Shown piece by piece: positions 10,301 to 21,778 of a stretch of DNA of 64,000 nt. The notes under the pieces were generated by a model. The model saw only the letters and a program-made list of their open reading frames with translations, was not told the origin of the DNA and ran no database searches. This DNA comes from Fontisubflavum oceani (GTDB taxonomy: Bacteria; Pseudomonadota; Alphaproteobacteria; Rhodobacterales; Rhodobacteraceae). A program made the translations under genes and the position numbers. The stretch is taken from assembly GCF_030407165.1 (NCBI RefSeq), contig NZ_CP129111.1, positions 558,001 to 622,000 on the forward strand, in the 5' to 3' direction. Position 1 is the first letter of the stretch. The number at the start of each line of letters is the position of its first letter.

Positions 10301-10381
10301 TACGACCTCCTCTTCGCGCGATCTGAACGGCGCGCGAAGGCCTCGGAGCCTGGGAATACGGCGGCGGCTGAACCGGTCTAG
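7314..10381 (+). pseudogene. RND efflux pump permease, single-base frameshift
   Basis: The two reading frames together encode a normal RND permease of about 1,022 residues. The first frame (from MNIARGSINRPIIIWILIL) carries transmembrane helix 1, the porter domain and helices 2-6 with LGALIIAMGMLVDNAIVVAEG, the TM4-like segment with the family's Asp-Asn pair. It then loses sense after AAEVLPQG near 9240 and stops at 9548. The continuation VFGPGGGDPIQVRFSG starts in another frame at about 9260 and runs to the normal C-terminus at 10381. One extra G in the GGGG run at 9239-9242 restores a single frame. I therefore regard it as one gene, either truly broken or, more likely, misread. The family is HAE/AcrB-like; substrate unknown. 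Confidence 0.85.
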
Positions 10382-10396
10382 TTCACTCTTCGCACC

Positions 10397-10426
10397 ATAA
10401 CGGGCGCGGCCTCCCGCGCCCGTTAT
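10397..10426. terminator. Bidirectional terminator hairpin between convergent genes
   Basis: A perfect 13-bp stem (10397-10409 with 10414-10426, ATAACGGGCGCGG and its complement) closes a CCTC loop. It lies 15 bases after the RND stop and overlaps the stop codon of the converging large gene (TAA, complement of 10423-10425). No long T-tract follows on either strand, so termination strength is uncertain. Confidence 0.7.
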
Positions 10427-13400
10427 GTCCACCAGTCCTTCGGGACGTCGTAAAGAATCCGGTCGATGCTGAGGATCGGCTGATGCACATCCTGAATAAC
10501 CGCAAACAAGACCAGCGACTGCACCAGTTCGGCTGAGCGTGTGGGCATCGCCGCTTTGGCATGCCAAATCTCGATATCCGCCGCGATTGCGTCGGCGATC
10601 ACCTTGATCGGATCCTCTTCCTCGCCCACCTCCGCCAGATCGATCTCAACCCCATCGGTCAGCAGAACCGAGGCCCGGCTTTTGACCGATGACGTGCTGG
10701 CGCGGGGGTCGCTGATCAAGCTGTACTCATAACGCGTCTCGATCTTGGCGGCGCGCTTATTCTTCAAAACAGAGGCAACACCGAGAACCACATTCAAGGT
10801 TTTTAGAAGGGTCGTCGCCAGATCGGGCGCGTCCTCGTCATTCTTGAATTCGTCGATGCGTAAGCGCGGGATCACGGGATTTGCATAGGTGCTGGCCGGG
10901 GTGGCGTAGATCAAGTTGGGATTGACCGTCAAATCGCCGCCCTCGCTCAGATTTGAGTTCCGCTTGAGCCATGTCGTTAGTCGCGCGGTTTGCTGTCCAA
11001 GGGCGCTGAAATCCCACCAACGGAGCGCCAGCTTGTCGTTCTCTCCGTCATACCGGTAAATCCGTGTGTGCTCATCCGCACCGGGTTTGCCGTCCTGATC
11101 GTTGATCCGTGGCCAGATCTCTGTCTGATCGCTGGTAACGATCAATTCTTTCTTCGCGTTGAAGGCGTTCTCGAAATCGATCGCATAATTGATGGTCACC
11201 TCGGCGGGTTTATCCAGCATCCGCCGACTGCGCACGCCCATGGTTTGCCAATGCGCCGGGATCGGCACGCCGCGGAACCCGGCCCAACAAATCGCCACCT
11301 CTTTCACGAGGCCAAACACGATATCGATCAATTGGTCGGCGATTGGCAGGTCGCCATGCTTGGTCACCAACTCCTCGACCAGATGTTCTAGCTCGGGCCA
11401 GGCAACGGTATAGCGCGCCAGAGCCTCGAACAGCGGCACGACATCGCCCTTTTCGCCCGGCCCTCGCGCGAAGGCCGTCGGCAGGCGGTCGATCAAGATC
11501 GGCTCATTCAACCGCAGCTCCGCAAAGAGCGTGTCCTTGGCGTCTTTCTCGCTCTTGCGGATGACGGATTCGTAAGACCAGAGGAAGAAATCATCGACCG
11601 TCTTTGCGGTGCCTGTAAACTGCTGGATCGCGGTTTGCGCTTCCATCACCGGCACAGCCGGATAGCTGATCGATGGGATCGGCACACTGACCTCGCCGAG
11701 ATCAAAGGCCAGTTCCGAGGCCAGATCGGAATCAACAACCCTGAGCCAGCTTGAGGGCACATAGCCGCCGGAGGCATGTGAGGAGGCAATCTGATGCTCC
11801 ACGAAACCGACATTCCAGGTGAGATTCATATCAAGCTTGGCCTGTCGACTGGGATTGACCGCCGAGACCAGGAAATTGGCATAGCGCGGGCCGGCGTCGG
11901 CCGGCGGTTCGATTGGAATGCGGGTGTTGGAGACCGAGAATGTGTCGGATGCATCGCCTGCCGTCCCTTTGGCTTCGACCCCGCCGAAGATGCGCGGCGC
12001 ATCACCCTGACCTGGCGCTTGCGAATTGGTCACATCGGCGGCCATCTGCATGACCACCAAGCTGTCATAAGCGGCTGCCAGCCGGGTCAGCACATGCTGT
12101 TCAAACCGATCCTGCGCGCTGCCAAGATCACCCTCGACAACCTCGCGCCCACCAAAGGACGACAGGCTTTCCGTCCTGACGTTCGGCACCAAGATCGGCT
12201 CCACCCCGGCTTTCAAGCACTCGGCCAAGAGCCGCTTGGCCGTCGCGAATTCCGAGAACCGGTCTTGCCCCTTCTGGACAATGATATTCGACACGGCTGG
12301 CCCCATGATCCGATCCATCGTCGACAGGAATTGCCGCGCCCAAGCATCGACATCGATCTCGGAGAAGGCGCGGGTTTCCTCGACGGGGTTCAGATCCTTG
12401 TCCCAGATCGTGACGGGCACCCCGTCATGGCCCTCGAGTTTCGTGCTGATCGGAACAAGGGTGAAATAGGCGACGGACCCAGCCTCGAACGTCACGTCGA
12501 GCCCGGCGGTCGCGCTCCATTTCAGGCCCCATAGGACCGGCCCTGTCTCAGGCGCGGAGAAATCTGAAACCCCGTTGCGAACTGTCAATTTCAGCAGCCC
12601 ATCGGCACCGTCATAACCCTTGAACGCATCCTCGAGATGGTTGGCAAAGCTGCGCAGGTCCACCTCGGCGGGCTCTGGGTCGTCTTTTGGAATGGGGTTC
12701 TGATCGGTTACCGACAGATCTAGCGGCACGGTCCACCGGGTCTGGGCAGCAGACGGGAGTTTTTCGGCGGCTAGCGGATCGACGAATTGCGTCCGCCGCA
12801 GCTGCGCCTCAACCGTAATCGCGAAGATCGTGTCGGGCTGTTTGGTCAGGTCCTGCGGATTGAACGGCACCGGAATGGCGGTCTTGTGCGGTTGAAGCGG
12901 CGTCCCATCGGAGAGGAACTTATCCAGATCGGTCAAGATCGTCTCAGCCGCCGCCTTAAAGGCCGTTTTCAACGCATCGCTTGAGCCAAGCGGCGCGAGC
13001 GGCCCAAAGAACGTGCTGAGCAGGTCAGCCTCTACATTCGGATCACTCAATTGCGCATGGATAAGGGCAAAGCGGAACCGGGCGATCTCGGCTTGTTGGC
13101 GCGCTTTGTCATCACCAGACCCGTTGCGATCTAGAGCCATGAAGCAATGCACATCACTGCGGACAATCTCATCGGGTTGGAAATCGAGGGTCAGGAAGAC
13201 GCAAGGCTGATCTGCTTTGTTCCGGGCCACGCGATAGGTGGCCTGCGTTCCGGGCCATTCCCCGAGCGGCACCAGGGGGTCATGATAAAGCGCGTCGAAC
13301 TGCACCGTATGGGCCGCCTCGGCCAGTGCATTGCCATAGGTATCGATCAGCCGGAACTGCAAATCAGGTGTCCGCCCCACAGCGCCATAGATGTCGTCAT

Positions 13401-16400
13401 GCGCGCCGGTGGCAAACTTATAGGCGGGCACGATCTGCCGATAGCGCCCGGGCCCATCATCATTTTGCTCAATATCCTTGGTGTCTTGCGCCCGCGACAA
13501 GGGAAGGCTCCAGAGCGACGGGTCAAACCCGGTCGGCTGCTCATCACCCTGCAGGCGGTATTGGATCAGATCGTAGAGTGAGGCGATTGTGTCCGGACCA
13601 AAGGGCGGCGGCTGATCCGTCTCCCCAATGCTGAGGGCCGCGGCGGTGGTCCAATCGATCTCGAACGCGACGCAGCCAGCCTGATAAGCGGGCTGATGCA
13701 ATTCGATGGCGATCCCCCCGCATCATTGGCAGCAATGAAGGCGGTATCCTTCACGTCGCCCGGCAGGATCAGCGCGTTGTCATAAGCGTGCAGCGGACGC
13801 GGCTCAGACGCGGCGGCCATCACCGTCAGCGTCGCCGACCCCGTATCGTCGAACATGTCATCGGGCAGCGGGTTCTGCTCGGCATCGCCATAATGCAGAT
13901 AAAAGCCCGTGGCATTAACGACGCTCGCCTGCCAGATCAGCCGCAGGAAAGCCGCCACATCGCCGATGGCGGCATCGTCGGGGTCTGTGTCATCGCGCGT
14001 CATCCCAAGCGCCAAGGGCCGGAACAGGTTTTCGGGCTGGGTCAGCGTCGAGAGGTTCGTTTTAAACAGGTAAACCGCGTTCTCTGGCGCGGCACTGGGC
14101 AAGGTCCGATAGCCACGGTCGTCATTTCCATCCCCATCGATGCGCACCAAATCAAGCTTGGTTTGCCCAATATCGGCACTGTCGAGCAGCATCCGGATTT
14201 GCGCCCGCGTCTCATCACTCGTGGTCGAGATTTCGTAGACGCCTTTCAACTCGGTCGGCAGTGGGCCGCCCTCGTCGGTGAACTGTCCGGTCGAGGGCAG
14301 CGCCACCTTGCGAATCCGGAATTGGATCATCAGCGCCGGGTGAATCTCGAAATCGGGGGTCGGCGGGGCGGTCGGATCGGGCTCCACTTTCTGGCCAAAG
14401 AGAGTCAGCGGCCCGCTCTCCGTCAGACCCAGCAACTCTGGCGGCGGCAGAAGTAACCGGCGTTCAGCCTGCAAATCGCTCCAAGCCTCGTGGTCGCGGC
14501 TGGCAAACCACCGCCGGACACTGTTGATCGAGGGCATTTGCGAGATCGTGATATCGGCCACACCAGCCCGCAGCGCGGCGTCCCGCCAAATTGGGTTTGG
14601 TGCGGGGGGTGCCTCTGCCACGGGGATGGTCGTGACGGCACTTTCCCCCTCGGCAAAGGAAATCGCGGCCAATAGGGGGCGTCGGGGTTTGCGACGCTGA
14701 ATGTAACAGCATTGGTTGGGGTGCTGGTATCGGCGGGGAATTGCTGCGCGCTCAGTTCAAAGAGGCCCAGAAGGTCCACGCCCAACGGATCAATCCCGAA
14801 CTGCTCCATCTCTGCGGGCATTGGCAAGACAACCCCGCCCAAAAGCGTGCGCGCCGCCATACCTGCCAATTGGGTCGCGATGGCCGAGATGTCTTGCGCC
14901 ACGTCCCCGATGGGCAGATCGGAACCGTCAACCGGCGGATCGGCCAAGCGGCGTGCCATATCGCGCGACAACATCAGGAAGAAATCGGTAAACATCATCT
15001 GCGCGAACGAGGTCTCCGAGACTTCCATCGCGCCGACGCGGCTGGCGTCCTCGGGGTTGGAACTCAGGCCGCTCAGGCTGAGATCGGCGAAGTACTCCCG
15101 GACGAAGGCTTCATAGCCATCCGGTACGATCTTGTCGGCGAAAACGATCGGATCGTCCTGCCCCGGCACCGCCATTTGCAAAGGCGGCAACATCGGCAGC
15201 GGCAGAAGGTCCAGATCATCCGACCGCTCAACGGTCAGGTCGATACCGGCCAGAACAAAGGAAACCTCTTCGACCAGGAACCGGTCGAGCGCGTCCGAGA
15301 ACCCATCGGGCGGCGCATCTCTGCCCTGCCCGAGCGTTTGCAACACCTCTGGCCAGCTATGGGTCTCCGGCGCGAAATCCCGCAGAAGCCAGGTGCCCAA
15401 CCGGATCAGCAAATCGTCATAAGGCGTCGCGCCAGGCTGCCCTTTCGGCGGCGCGATCATCGGCACGCCAACCAGATTGGATTGCCCAGCCCCACCACGA
15501 TAGAGCGCGGCGGGCAGCAATAGCATCGTCACTGGCAACGACAATGGCTCGGCATCTTGGATCAGCGCGCGGCGGTCATAGACCGCCGTCAGAGCTTTGC
15601 CGCGCGCCGTCAGCGTGCCGGGCACGATGCCTTGGAAATTCGGGTTTTGCGGGCCTTCGATGCTGGCCACGCCTTTGGGTCCCTCGCTGAGCGTGAAGGT
15701 CTCGGTCAGGGTCAGGGAGAAGCTGGCGCTGATCTTCACGAACAGAATCTTGACGGTGGCCTTGGCCTTGACCTGCGCCGTCACCCGCGCGACCGAGCCA
15801 TAATCCGTTTCGAATGCCAAACCGGTGGTGATCGACAGGCGAATGCTGACCGAGACCTTGATGATCTTCAGATCAACCTCGCCCTGCAACAGCCCGACGA
15901 TACCGACGGTTGCGGAGAACCAAAAGTAATCCGGCGGCCCGGAGATCGCGTTCGACGCCTTTACTGCCGCGCGAGCATTGCGAACGACATCCGCATCCGG
16001 CGAATTCAGCAGTTTGGGATTGACGCCTTCCCAGGCCAGGATGCCCTGAAACACGCCTTGCAGCGTCAGGCTCAACTCCGCCCGGAAGACACCAGCGTTG
16101 ATTGACCGGCCCAGCCCGATCTTGATTGCCAGGCCAAAGGCGATAATCGGATCATAATAGATCGTTGGCTCTGGCGCGCGCGGATTGAAGCCAGACCGCA
16201 GTTTGGCGAAGTAAAACGCACAGCCGCCGATGAAGATATAAATCTCAAACCCGATGGAGTTTGGCCCCAGCGGCCAGCCGACCGAGACCTTGAAATCACC
16301 ATTGGTGTAAATCCAAATCTCGAAGCTGGGCAGCTTGAGCGCCACAGCCCCCAAATTGATCTGTCGGTACTTCTCGGGGATCGAAATCGCGCCATAATAG

Positions 16401-17331
16401 ACGCCCAGATCGGGGCCGAGTTTCTGGTACAAGATCTCGAACTTAAACCCCTCAAACGCGCCCTGATCCGCCGTGATGCGAATGCCGTAAATTGCCGGAT
16501 CGTTGAACAGCGCCTGAACCCGCCAGCCCTTGAGATAAATATCCGCGCCGAAGAACCAGTTCCTGTCCGGGTGGTAGTAATCTTTCACCAGCGCGTTCAA
16601 CACGGTCTTCGGATCATTGCTGCGCAGGTTTTTCAGCTCTTCGAAAATCTTCGCGATCGGGTCGGACTCGAGCCCGACCGTCGGCGGCCCAAAGCGCTGT
16701 CCCAAACCGAGATAGTTGACCCGGAATGTCTGCCCCCCTGGCTGGGGTTGGGAAACGGGTATTTGACGATCTCGGTTTTACCGTTCGGCTCCTCGGTCAG
16801 CGGCATCAAGACTGTGCCATCGGTCAGCACATTCTCGCTTTCCTGCGGCCAGATCTTGACGCGTGCTTTGAGGTCGAGGCCGTCCTTCTGCCAATAGCCA
16901 ATCACCAGGTCGTACAGCGTGATATCGGGTTCTATGGTGATAAAAGGTGGCAGCTTATCTGCGAACCGAATGCCATAATCAGCCGGGTTCCTCGTTGGCG
17001 CAGTGTAAAGCATCAACCGCGCTTGGATCGAGCTTGCCTCGGGCGCGACCACAACCGTCAACTCCGGCAGGATGCTGACCTGAAAGAACCTGTACCAGAA
17101 GCTGTTCTTATCCTTGTCGCCAAGGTCCGCGACAGTCTGCAACGCAGGCAGATCCAAAAGCGTACTCAAAGCCCCCAAAACTTGTGCCAAGCTAAAGGCT
17201 TTTTCGGTCGGACCCGGTGAAATGGTCAGCGCGGTTGGCCCCATCCCCGCACCCAAACGCAGTTGGAGATTGAAGGTCTTTTCGGCCTCCAGCAAAAGCT
17301 GAAGGTCAACGCCGAAATTGATCCGGGGCAT
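10423..17331 (-). pseudogene. Giant protein of unknown function (about 2,300 residues), read with three frameshifts
   Basis: Four consecutive open frames form one coding unit: 17331 to about 16733, then to about 14670, then to about 13716, then to the stop at 10423. At each junction one more base in a C or G run joins the frames: the six-C run at 16732-16737, the GCCCCC run near 14675-14679, and the six-C run at 13714-13719. The sense then continues smoothly, for example PFPNPSQGGQTFRVNYLGLG at the first. The restored product is about 2,303 residues. It starts MPRINFGVDLQLLLEAEKTF with a GGAAGG site and no signal peptide. Parts of the middle have strict hydrophobic alternation (VKIISVSIRLS-like and KATVKILFVKISASFSLTL), suggesting extended beta-sheet. 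I recognise no family or catalytic motif. It is the last gene of a seven-gene operon. Confidence 0.7.
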
Positions 17332-17361
17332 GAGCGTGCCTTCCCGTTAAGCCACGATCAC

Positions 17362-17841
17362 CTATTCAACGGCAGGTGCGATATTCGTCACACCGAAGAC
17401 GCCACCCTGAATGCCCAGGAAGTCGAAACCGGGGATCGGTGTCAGAGGCTCACCCACAAAGGTGCCCGCGATTTCCAGGGCATAGCGCACCTGATCATTG
17501 GGCCGCTTCTTGCCCGGCACATCCAGTTTGAAGACCAGCACCGAGAACTCCATGTTGATGATTGCGGTTACGATGTCGTTCAGCCAGTCGGGCAGATCGG
17601 CGGTATCGGGAAACTTCACCCCAAAGGTTGTGTCGAGCCATTCGATCAGATTGGCGAACGAGCCCAGAACCACCGGCTTCGGCAATTCGAACTGCACCCC
17701 CTCTTCCTTGATCTTCGCGATATCGGCGGTGGAGATCGGAACCGCGGTGCCGTTGATGTCGAACACCATGCCGAAGGAAAACGTCGCCTTCGCTTCCTCC
17801 TCCGGCGCCAAGACAGCTGTGTTCTTAGGTTTTTTGACCAT
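17362..17841 (-). CDS. Hypothetical protein, 159 residues, unknown family
   Basis: The protein begins MVKKPKNTAVLAPEEEAKA, a polar N-terminus without a signal peptide. A mixed alpha/beta body follows, with one acidic amphipathic stretch (SFANLIEWLDTTFGVKFP) and a C-terminal glycine/aromatic segment (IPGFDFLGIQGGVFGV). The start lies inside the 3' end of the preceding gene (17-base overlap), and the stop is 30 bases ahead of the giant gene, so it belongs to the same operon. I do not recognise the family. Size and co-location suggest a subunit or chaperone-like partner of the large proteins, but that is inference only. Confidence 0.7.
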   Translation of the reverse strand: MVKKPKNTAVLAPEEEAKATFSFGMVFDINGTAVPISTADIAKIKEEGVQFELPKPVVLGSFANLIEWLDTTFGVKFPDTADLPDWLNDIVTAIINMEFSVLVFKLDVPGKKRPNDQVRYALEIAGTFVGEPLTPIPGFDFLGIQGGVFGVTNIAPAVE

Positions 17842-18205
17842 GTCGGTTCTCCTTCAATAAATCGTCTATATTTTCCGGGGTTAGGGGATCGTCACCCAAC
17901 ATATTGGGCAGGTAGAAATTGCCTGTGCGGGTGAGAACCGCGCTCACTCGGCCTTCAAACTTGGCGTCACCCTTGCCCAGATTCGGGTATTTGATCTTGG
18001 CAGTGGCGGTGTAGCTGCCGCGCTCGGGGTCCTCCGCGACGGTGATCTCCAGCGCCCAGATATCGGCGGCGACCGTATCGGGCGGCCAGCTTTCGGGCAG
18101 ATAAAGATCAAAATCTCGGTTTGCCGTCGCGACGAACTCCGCGATGGTTTTGGCGTCGGTGATGGGGCCAAGCTTGACCGCTGTGGGGACAGGTTTCCGG
18201 GTCAT
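17825..18205 (-). CDS. Hypothetical protein, about 126 residues, unknown family
   Basis: I start it at the ATG 18203-18205 (MTRKPVPTAVKLGPITDAKT) because this ATG overlaps the upstream stop as ATGA; the frame is open to 18238 without further support. The product is soluble and acidic toward the C-terminus, with an ITVAEDPERGSYTATAKIKY segment that reads as paired beta-strands. It ends LKENRHGQKT. No signal peptide, Cys pair or known motif is seen. Tight coupling on both sides (4-base overlap upstream, 17-base overlap downstream) marks it as a structural part of the operon. Confidence 0.65.
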   Translation of the reverse strand: MTRKPVPTAVKLGPITDAKTIAEFVATANRDFDLYLPESWPPDTVAADIWALEITVAEDPERGSYTATAKIKYPNLGKGDAKFEGRVSAVLTRTGNFYLPNMLGDDPLTPENIDDLLKENRHGQKT

Positions 18206-18669
18206 GACGCCTCCACCTGCGTCGCGGCCAGGGACCAAGCGATGTCGCTTCCGCCAGGGGCGGTGGGGTCGCTGAACAGGATGAAATCCGTGACGACCTT
18301 AGGCGGCAGCGCGATCCCGAAGATCGAAATCGCCACATTGTTGAACAGCAGAACGTAAACCCCGCGTTCTGGGTCTGTCGGCTTGGGCTGATAGATCACG
18401 CGGGCCAGATTCGCGTCGCCAAATGTCGTCTTGAGATAGCCTTGCAGATCGAAGCCCGCCAAGCCGCCAACCAAGGCTGGCAATTGCACATAGACCGCCA
18501 CGCCGTCAGCTTCCGGCATGGCCGCACTGGGCCCCCACCCGAGGATCAGATTGGCCGTTAAACCAACTCCGGTTTCAGCTAGATCGCCCAGCGAGCCAAG
18601 GGGTAGCTCAAAGGCCAACGCGAAGCTCGGGGTCGGTGTCGTGGCATCAAGCACCGGGATTTGGTTCAA
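18202..18669 (-). CDS. Hypothetical protein, 155 residues, unknown family
   Basis: The product starts MNQIPVLDATTPTPSFALAF and is rich in beta-strand-forming, glycine-flanked segments. The C-terminal half includes RGVYVLLFNNVAISIFGIAL followed by PPKVVTDFILFSDP, ending in an acidic turn. The phrase TDFILFSDP resembles LSDFILYLFGNG in the 145-residue-class protein of the same operon, a weak hint of shared ancestry. It has no signal peptide. It overlaps the 1,033-residue gene by four bases at its start (ATGA) and the next small gene by four bases at its end. Function unknown. Confidence 0.7.
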   Translation of the reverse strand: MNQIPVLDATTPTPSFALAFELPLGSLGDLAETGVGLTANLILGWGPSAAMPEADGVAVYVQLPALVGGLAGFDLQGYLKTTFGDANLARVIYQPKPTDPERGVYVLLFNNVAISIFGIALPPKVVTDFILFSDPTAPGGSDIAWSLAATQVEAS

Positions 18670-21600
18670 ATCGGCGCTGTCACCCCCTCGCCCACGCTCT
18701 GATCGGGGATTAGATCGGGGATGTTCACGATCTTGCCCGTGCGCTTGATCGTATCAAGCGCGGCCTGCCCCGACAAAAACCCCGTCAGCCGCATGGGCAA
18801 GCCGGACACAAGGCCCTCGGGTCGTCGCAGATCGGGATTGTCGGCCGCGATGATGTTGGCAAAATTCGGCTTGAGCCGCAGATCGGTGCGCCCGGTTGGG
18901 CCTAGGTCGAACTCAAGATCAATCGACAGACCGCTGATTGGCAAACCGCGTTTCTGCTCCTCAATCGTGACGCCGTAGGAAAACAGGTCGAGCGGCGCCT
19001 GACCCGGATTGCTGGGGAATGGCGCTTTGTCGAAGGCCAATTCGCCATCCATTGAGAAGCGCGCGGCGATGGTGACCTCCTCCGCATCGCGCAACTCATT
19101 CGAGGCGGCCGAGATCGGGCTGAGTCCCGCGCCGCGCAACATAAACCGCCGCAGCACGCGGATATCGGACTCGGCGATCTGAAAGATGAAAGACCGGCTG
19201 AGCGCGGCCTGAAAGATGACCCGTCCGACCCCTTCGACAACCTGATAATCCCCCTCCATCCGGATCGTGTTCGGTTCGGAAGGGTTGCCGCCCTGCCCAC
19301 TCACAGGCCGCTCAAAAAGCTCATTCAGAGTGACCGCAACCTCGGACGCGAATTGCTGGATCGTCGCATTGCGGATCTCGATGATCAGCTTGGTTGTCCG
19401 ATAGCCATAGGCCTCTTCGGGTTCCGGTCGGCCCGACGGCTCTAGATAGAAGAAGACGCCCGCAAAGGCCGTGCCTTGAATGGCCGGTCGCCCGTCGTCA
19501 TCAAGGGTCAGGCGGTTGGTCTCCACACCAAAGTGATGCGCCATCAATTGCCCATCGATGCCACCCAGGATCATCTGGTAATCGGGTGGCATTTGACGGC
19601 CATCAATCGGGGCGTTGAAGGTCAGAAACCCGGTCCACTCCTTGCTAACGAGGATCGTCTCCAGAAAATACTTGAAGGGCTGACCGGGCGCGTCTTTCTG
19701 GGCCTTGGCCTCCGCAATCGCGGCCAAAAGCTGCTCCCTCGCAAGGGTGACCGCACCTGCATCACCCACAAAATACTCCGGGCGATCCCAGGCATCGACC
19801 CGCGCAACGAGGTCTTCGAGTGTCTCGGTATCGGCATATTTGAACACCAGGATCGTCTGCCGCGGATCGGCCTGCCCTTCGGCAGGCGAGAGGTTCACAT
19901 CGATCCCCTGCACGCTGATCGCACTGTCAAAATCTGTGAACCTGTCCCAATTGTTCATCACGATGAAGGCCTGCGGGTTGAGCAAGGCCTGCGCGAGCGT
20001 CGGGTCGACCACGCCTGCTTCGGTCTGCTTAAACGCCAGTTCGCCTTTGTCGCTCTCGCCCAAAACCAAACGGGCCCAACCGCCTTGCGGCGGGGCGGGT
20101 TCCTCCCTGGCCGCTGCGACGCCTGAGCCGATCTCCAAAAGAACCCCACGTTGGGTCGAGCTGCGCCCACCATCCAGAGGCGTCCCGTCAGCATTGCAGA
20201 CAATCGGACCGGTCGCGGGCCCCGCCAAGCTAAGCGATCCGAACCGGAACGGGGCCAAGGCACCGCCCTCTAACGTTTGGAAATCCTCGCCCGGTACATC
20301 CTTGTTGGGCCAGCCCTCAATATCGCTGTCGGGCGGGAAGACCCCGCCGAAGGGGGCGACGGGAAAAGAAATCGCACCGCCATCCACGCCCGCTACTGCC
20401 ACCGCGCCCAAATGGGCGATCCGCGATGCTGTCGCCCCGGCATAGGTGGTGCCATCCAGCGCGTTTTTGTCGAAATTCGTGCCCTGCTGCGATTGGGAGA
20501 AGTAGTAGGGCTCGACCGCGTCCGCTTGGCGCGTCGGCCTGGGACGGATCGAGAGCCAGGAGGTTGTGAATGCGGGTTCCAGAAGCGGAGCGTCGCCCTG
20601 GTCGGCCAAGGCCACAAGCCCCCGTTCCTTGTCCCCCAAATCGGCAAGGGCCGCCTGATTGGGGGTCAGATCGACGAGATCGCCATCGGCCACGGTGACG
20701 TATTCCTGCGCCGAGAGCCCGCACATCAACTGCGCATCTGCCTTGCCCAACAGATCGAGCAAGAACGGCCCCTTCGTCGCCAGATAGCTATTGGCCCCGC
20801 CGCTTGAGGTCGGGCCAGGCCGCCGCCCCAGATAGAATCCAACGCCCGGCTGCGGCGTCAACTGGACCTCATCGCCGCCGGTCGTGCGCAAGAACCGCGA
20901 GGTCAGCAAGGCGAGCGCGCAGCCTTCGTCGCGCATATCAAAGACCGTGCGCTTCGCATCATTGGGGGCCAGTGGATCCATGCGGACATCCAATGGATAT
21001 GAGACCCCCTGCTCTGGGGCGGTGAACAGCGGAAAGACCAATTGCTGCGGCGTCTTCCGCCCCGTCGTTTTCAGAAAGAACCGAATCTCCCCGCCCCAAG
21101 CCGGGTCGGTGTTAAACTCGTTGTCTTCGAACAGCCGGAAGAACGCGCGCGCCCGCCAATCGGCGCGGTACCGGATCAGACCTAAGCCGGCGTCATCCGG
21201 CGCGAGCGGCATTTGCACCGTATCCTCGGTGGGCTCCGGCCCAATTGTCTTGGCGCGGTTGAGGAAGATCCGTGCGGTGCCTGATTGCCCGACCTTCAGA
21301 TCGGCCTTCGGTGCCTCCCCGAAATCAAACACGACCTCGACACCCTGCTGCATGGTCAAGGCAACGTTCAGGAACGCGATCTCGGTTGTTTCCGCGACAC
21401 GCCCAGCCTCCTCACCGGTCCAGGTCATCGGCATCAGGACCGCTTGCGGCATGCCGCCCGGGTCATCCACCCAGGCAAATCCTCGGTTCTTGTTCTGACC
21501 TTTCAAAGGCACGGCATCTTTCAGCGCCGTAAGGTCCTCGACCTCAAACGGATCACTCAAAAGATAAACGCCGCGGGCCTTCCAGGACGCGGCATATTCC

Positions 21601-21767
21601 AACTCATCGGGCGGCGCGGACCAACCTCCCCGGTCCGCGCCGAGATAGAGCAAGTGAAGCGCACGTGGTCCCGCCGTCAGCCCTCGTGCCGTCTCGTCAG
21701 AGACCTCGGCCCGATAGAGCGCAAGCGTGTCGTCTTGCAAAACGACCCTTTTGAATACCGGTGCCAC
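18666..21767 (-). CDS. Large hypothetical protein, 1,033 residues, unknown family
   Basis: The gene starts with GTG at 21765-21767, eleven bases after the preceding stop, with a GAGGCCGAGG stretch as ribosome-binding site. The protein begins MAPVFKRVVLQDDTLALYRA and has no signal peptide, no clear membrane helix and few cysteines. It seems built of many short beta-strands separated by Gly/Pro/Asp loops; a middle segment reads VGFYLGRRPGPTSSGGANSY. I recognise no enzyme motif. Frame and codon use are smooth over 3.1 kb, so it is a genuine gene. Its length and partners (a giant protein and five small ones) suggest a large assembly, but this is inference. The end overlaps the next gene by four bases. 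Confidence 0.8.
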   Translation of the reverse strand: MAPVFKRVVLQDDTLALYRAEVSDETARGLTAGPRALHLLYLGADRGGWSAPPDELEYAASWKARGVYLLSDPFEVEDLTALKDAVPLKGQNKNRGFAWVDDPGGMPQAVLMPMTWTGEEAGRVAETTEIAFLNVALTMQQGVEVVFDFGEAPKADLKVGQSGTARIFLNRAKTIGPEPTEDTVQMPLAPDDAGLGLIRYRADWRARAFFRLFEDNEFNTDPAWGGEIRFFLKTTGRKTPQQLVFPLFTAPEQGVSYPLDVRMDPLAPNDAKRTVFDMRDEGCALALLTSRFLRTTGGDEVQLTPQPGVGFYLGRRPGPTSSGGANSYLATKGPFLLDLLGKADAQLMCGLSAQEYVTVADGDLVDLTPNQAALADLGDKERGLVALADQGDAPLLEPAFTTSWLSIRPRPTRQADAVEPYYFSQSQQGTNFDKNALDGTTYAGATASRIAHLGAVAVAGVDGGAISFPVAPFGGVFPPDSDIEGWPNKDVPGEDFQTLEGGALAPFRFGSLSLAGPATGPIVCNADGTPLDGGRSSTQRGVLLEIGSGVAAAREEPAPPQGGWARLVLGESDKGELAFKQTEAGVVDPTLAQALLNPQAFIVMNNWDRFTDFDSAISVQGIDVNLSPAEGQADPRQTILVFKYADTETLEDLVARVDAWDRPEYFVGDAGAVTLAREQLLAAIAEAKAQKDAPGQPFKYFLETILVSKEWTGFLTFNAPIDGRQMPPDYQMILGGIDGQLMAHHFGVETNRLTLDDDGRPAIQGTAFAGVFFYLEPSGRPEPEEAYGYRTTKLIIEIRNATIQQFASEVAVTLNELFERPVSGQGGNPSEPNTIRMEGDYQVVEGVGRVIFQAALSRSFIFQIAESDIRVLRRFMLRGAGLSPISAASNELRDAEEVTIAARFSMDGELAFDKAPFPSNPGQAPLDLFSYGVTIEEQKRGLPISGLSIDLEFDLGPTGRTDLRLKPNFANIIAADNPDLRRPEGLVSGLPMRLTGFLSGQAALDTIKRTGKIVNIPDLIPDQSVGEGVTAPI

Positions 21768-21778
21768 GGCCCTCGGCC

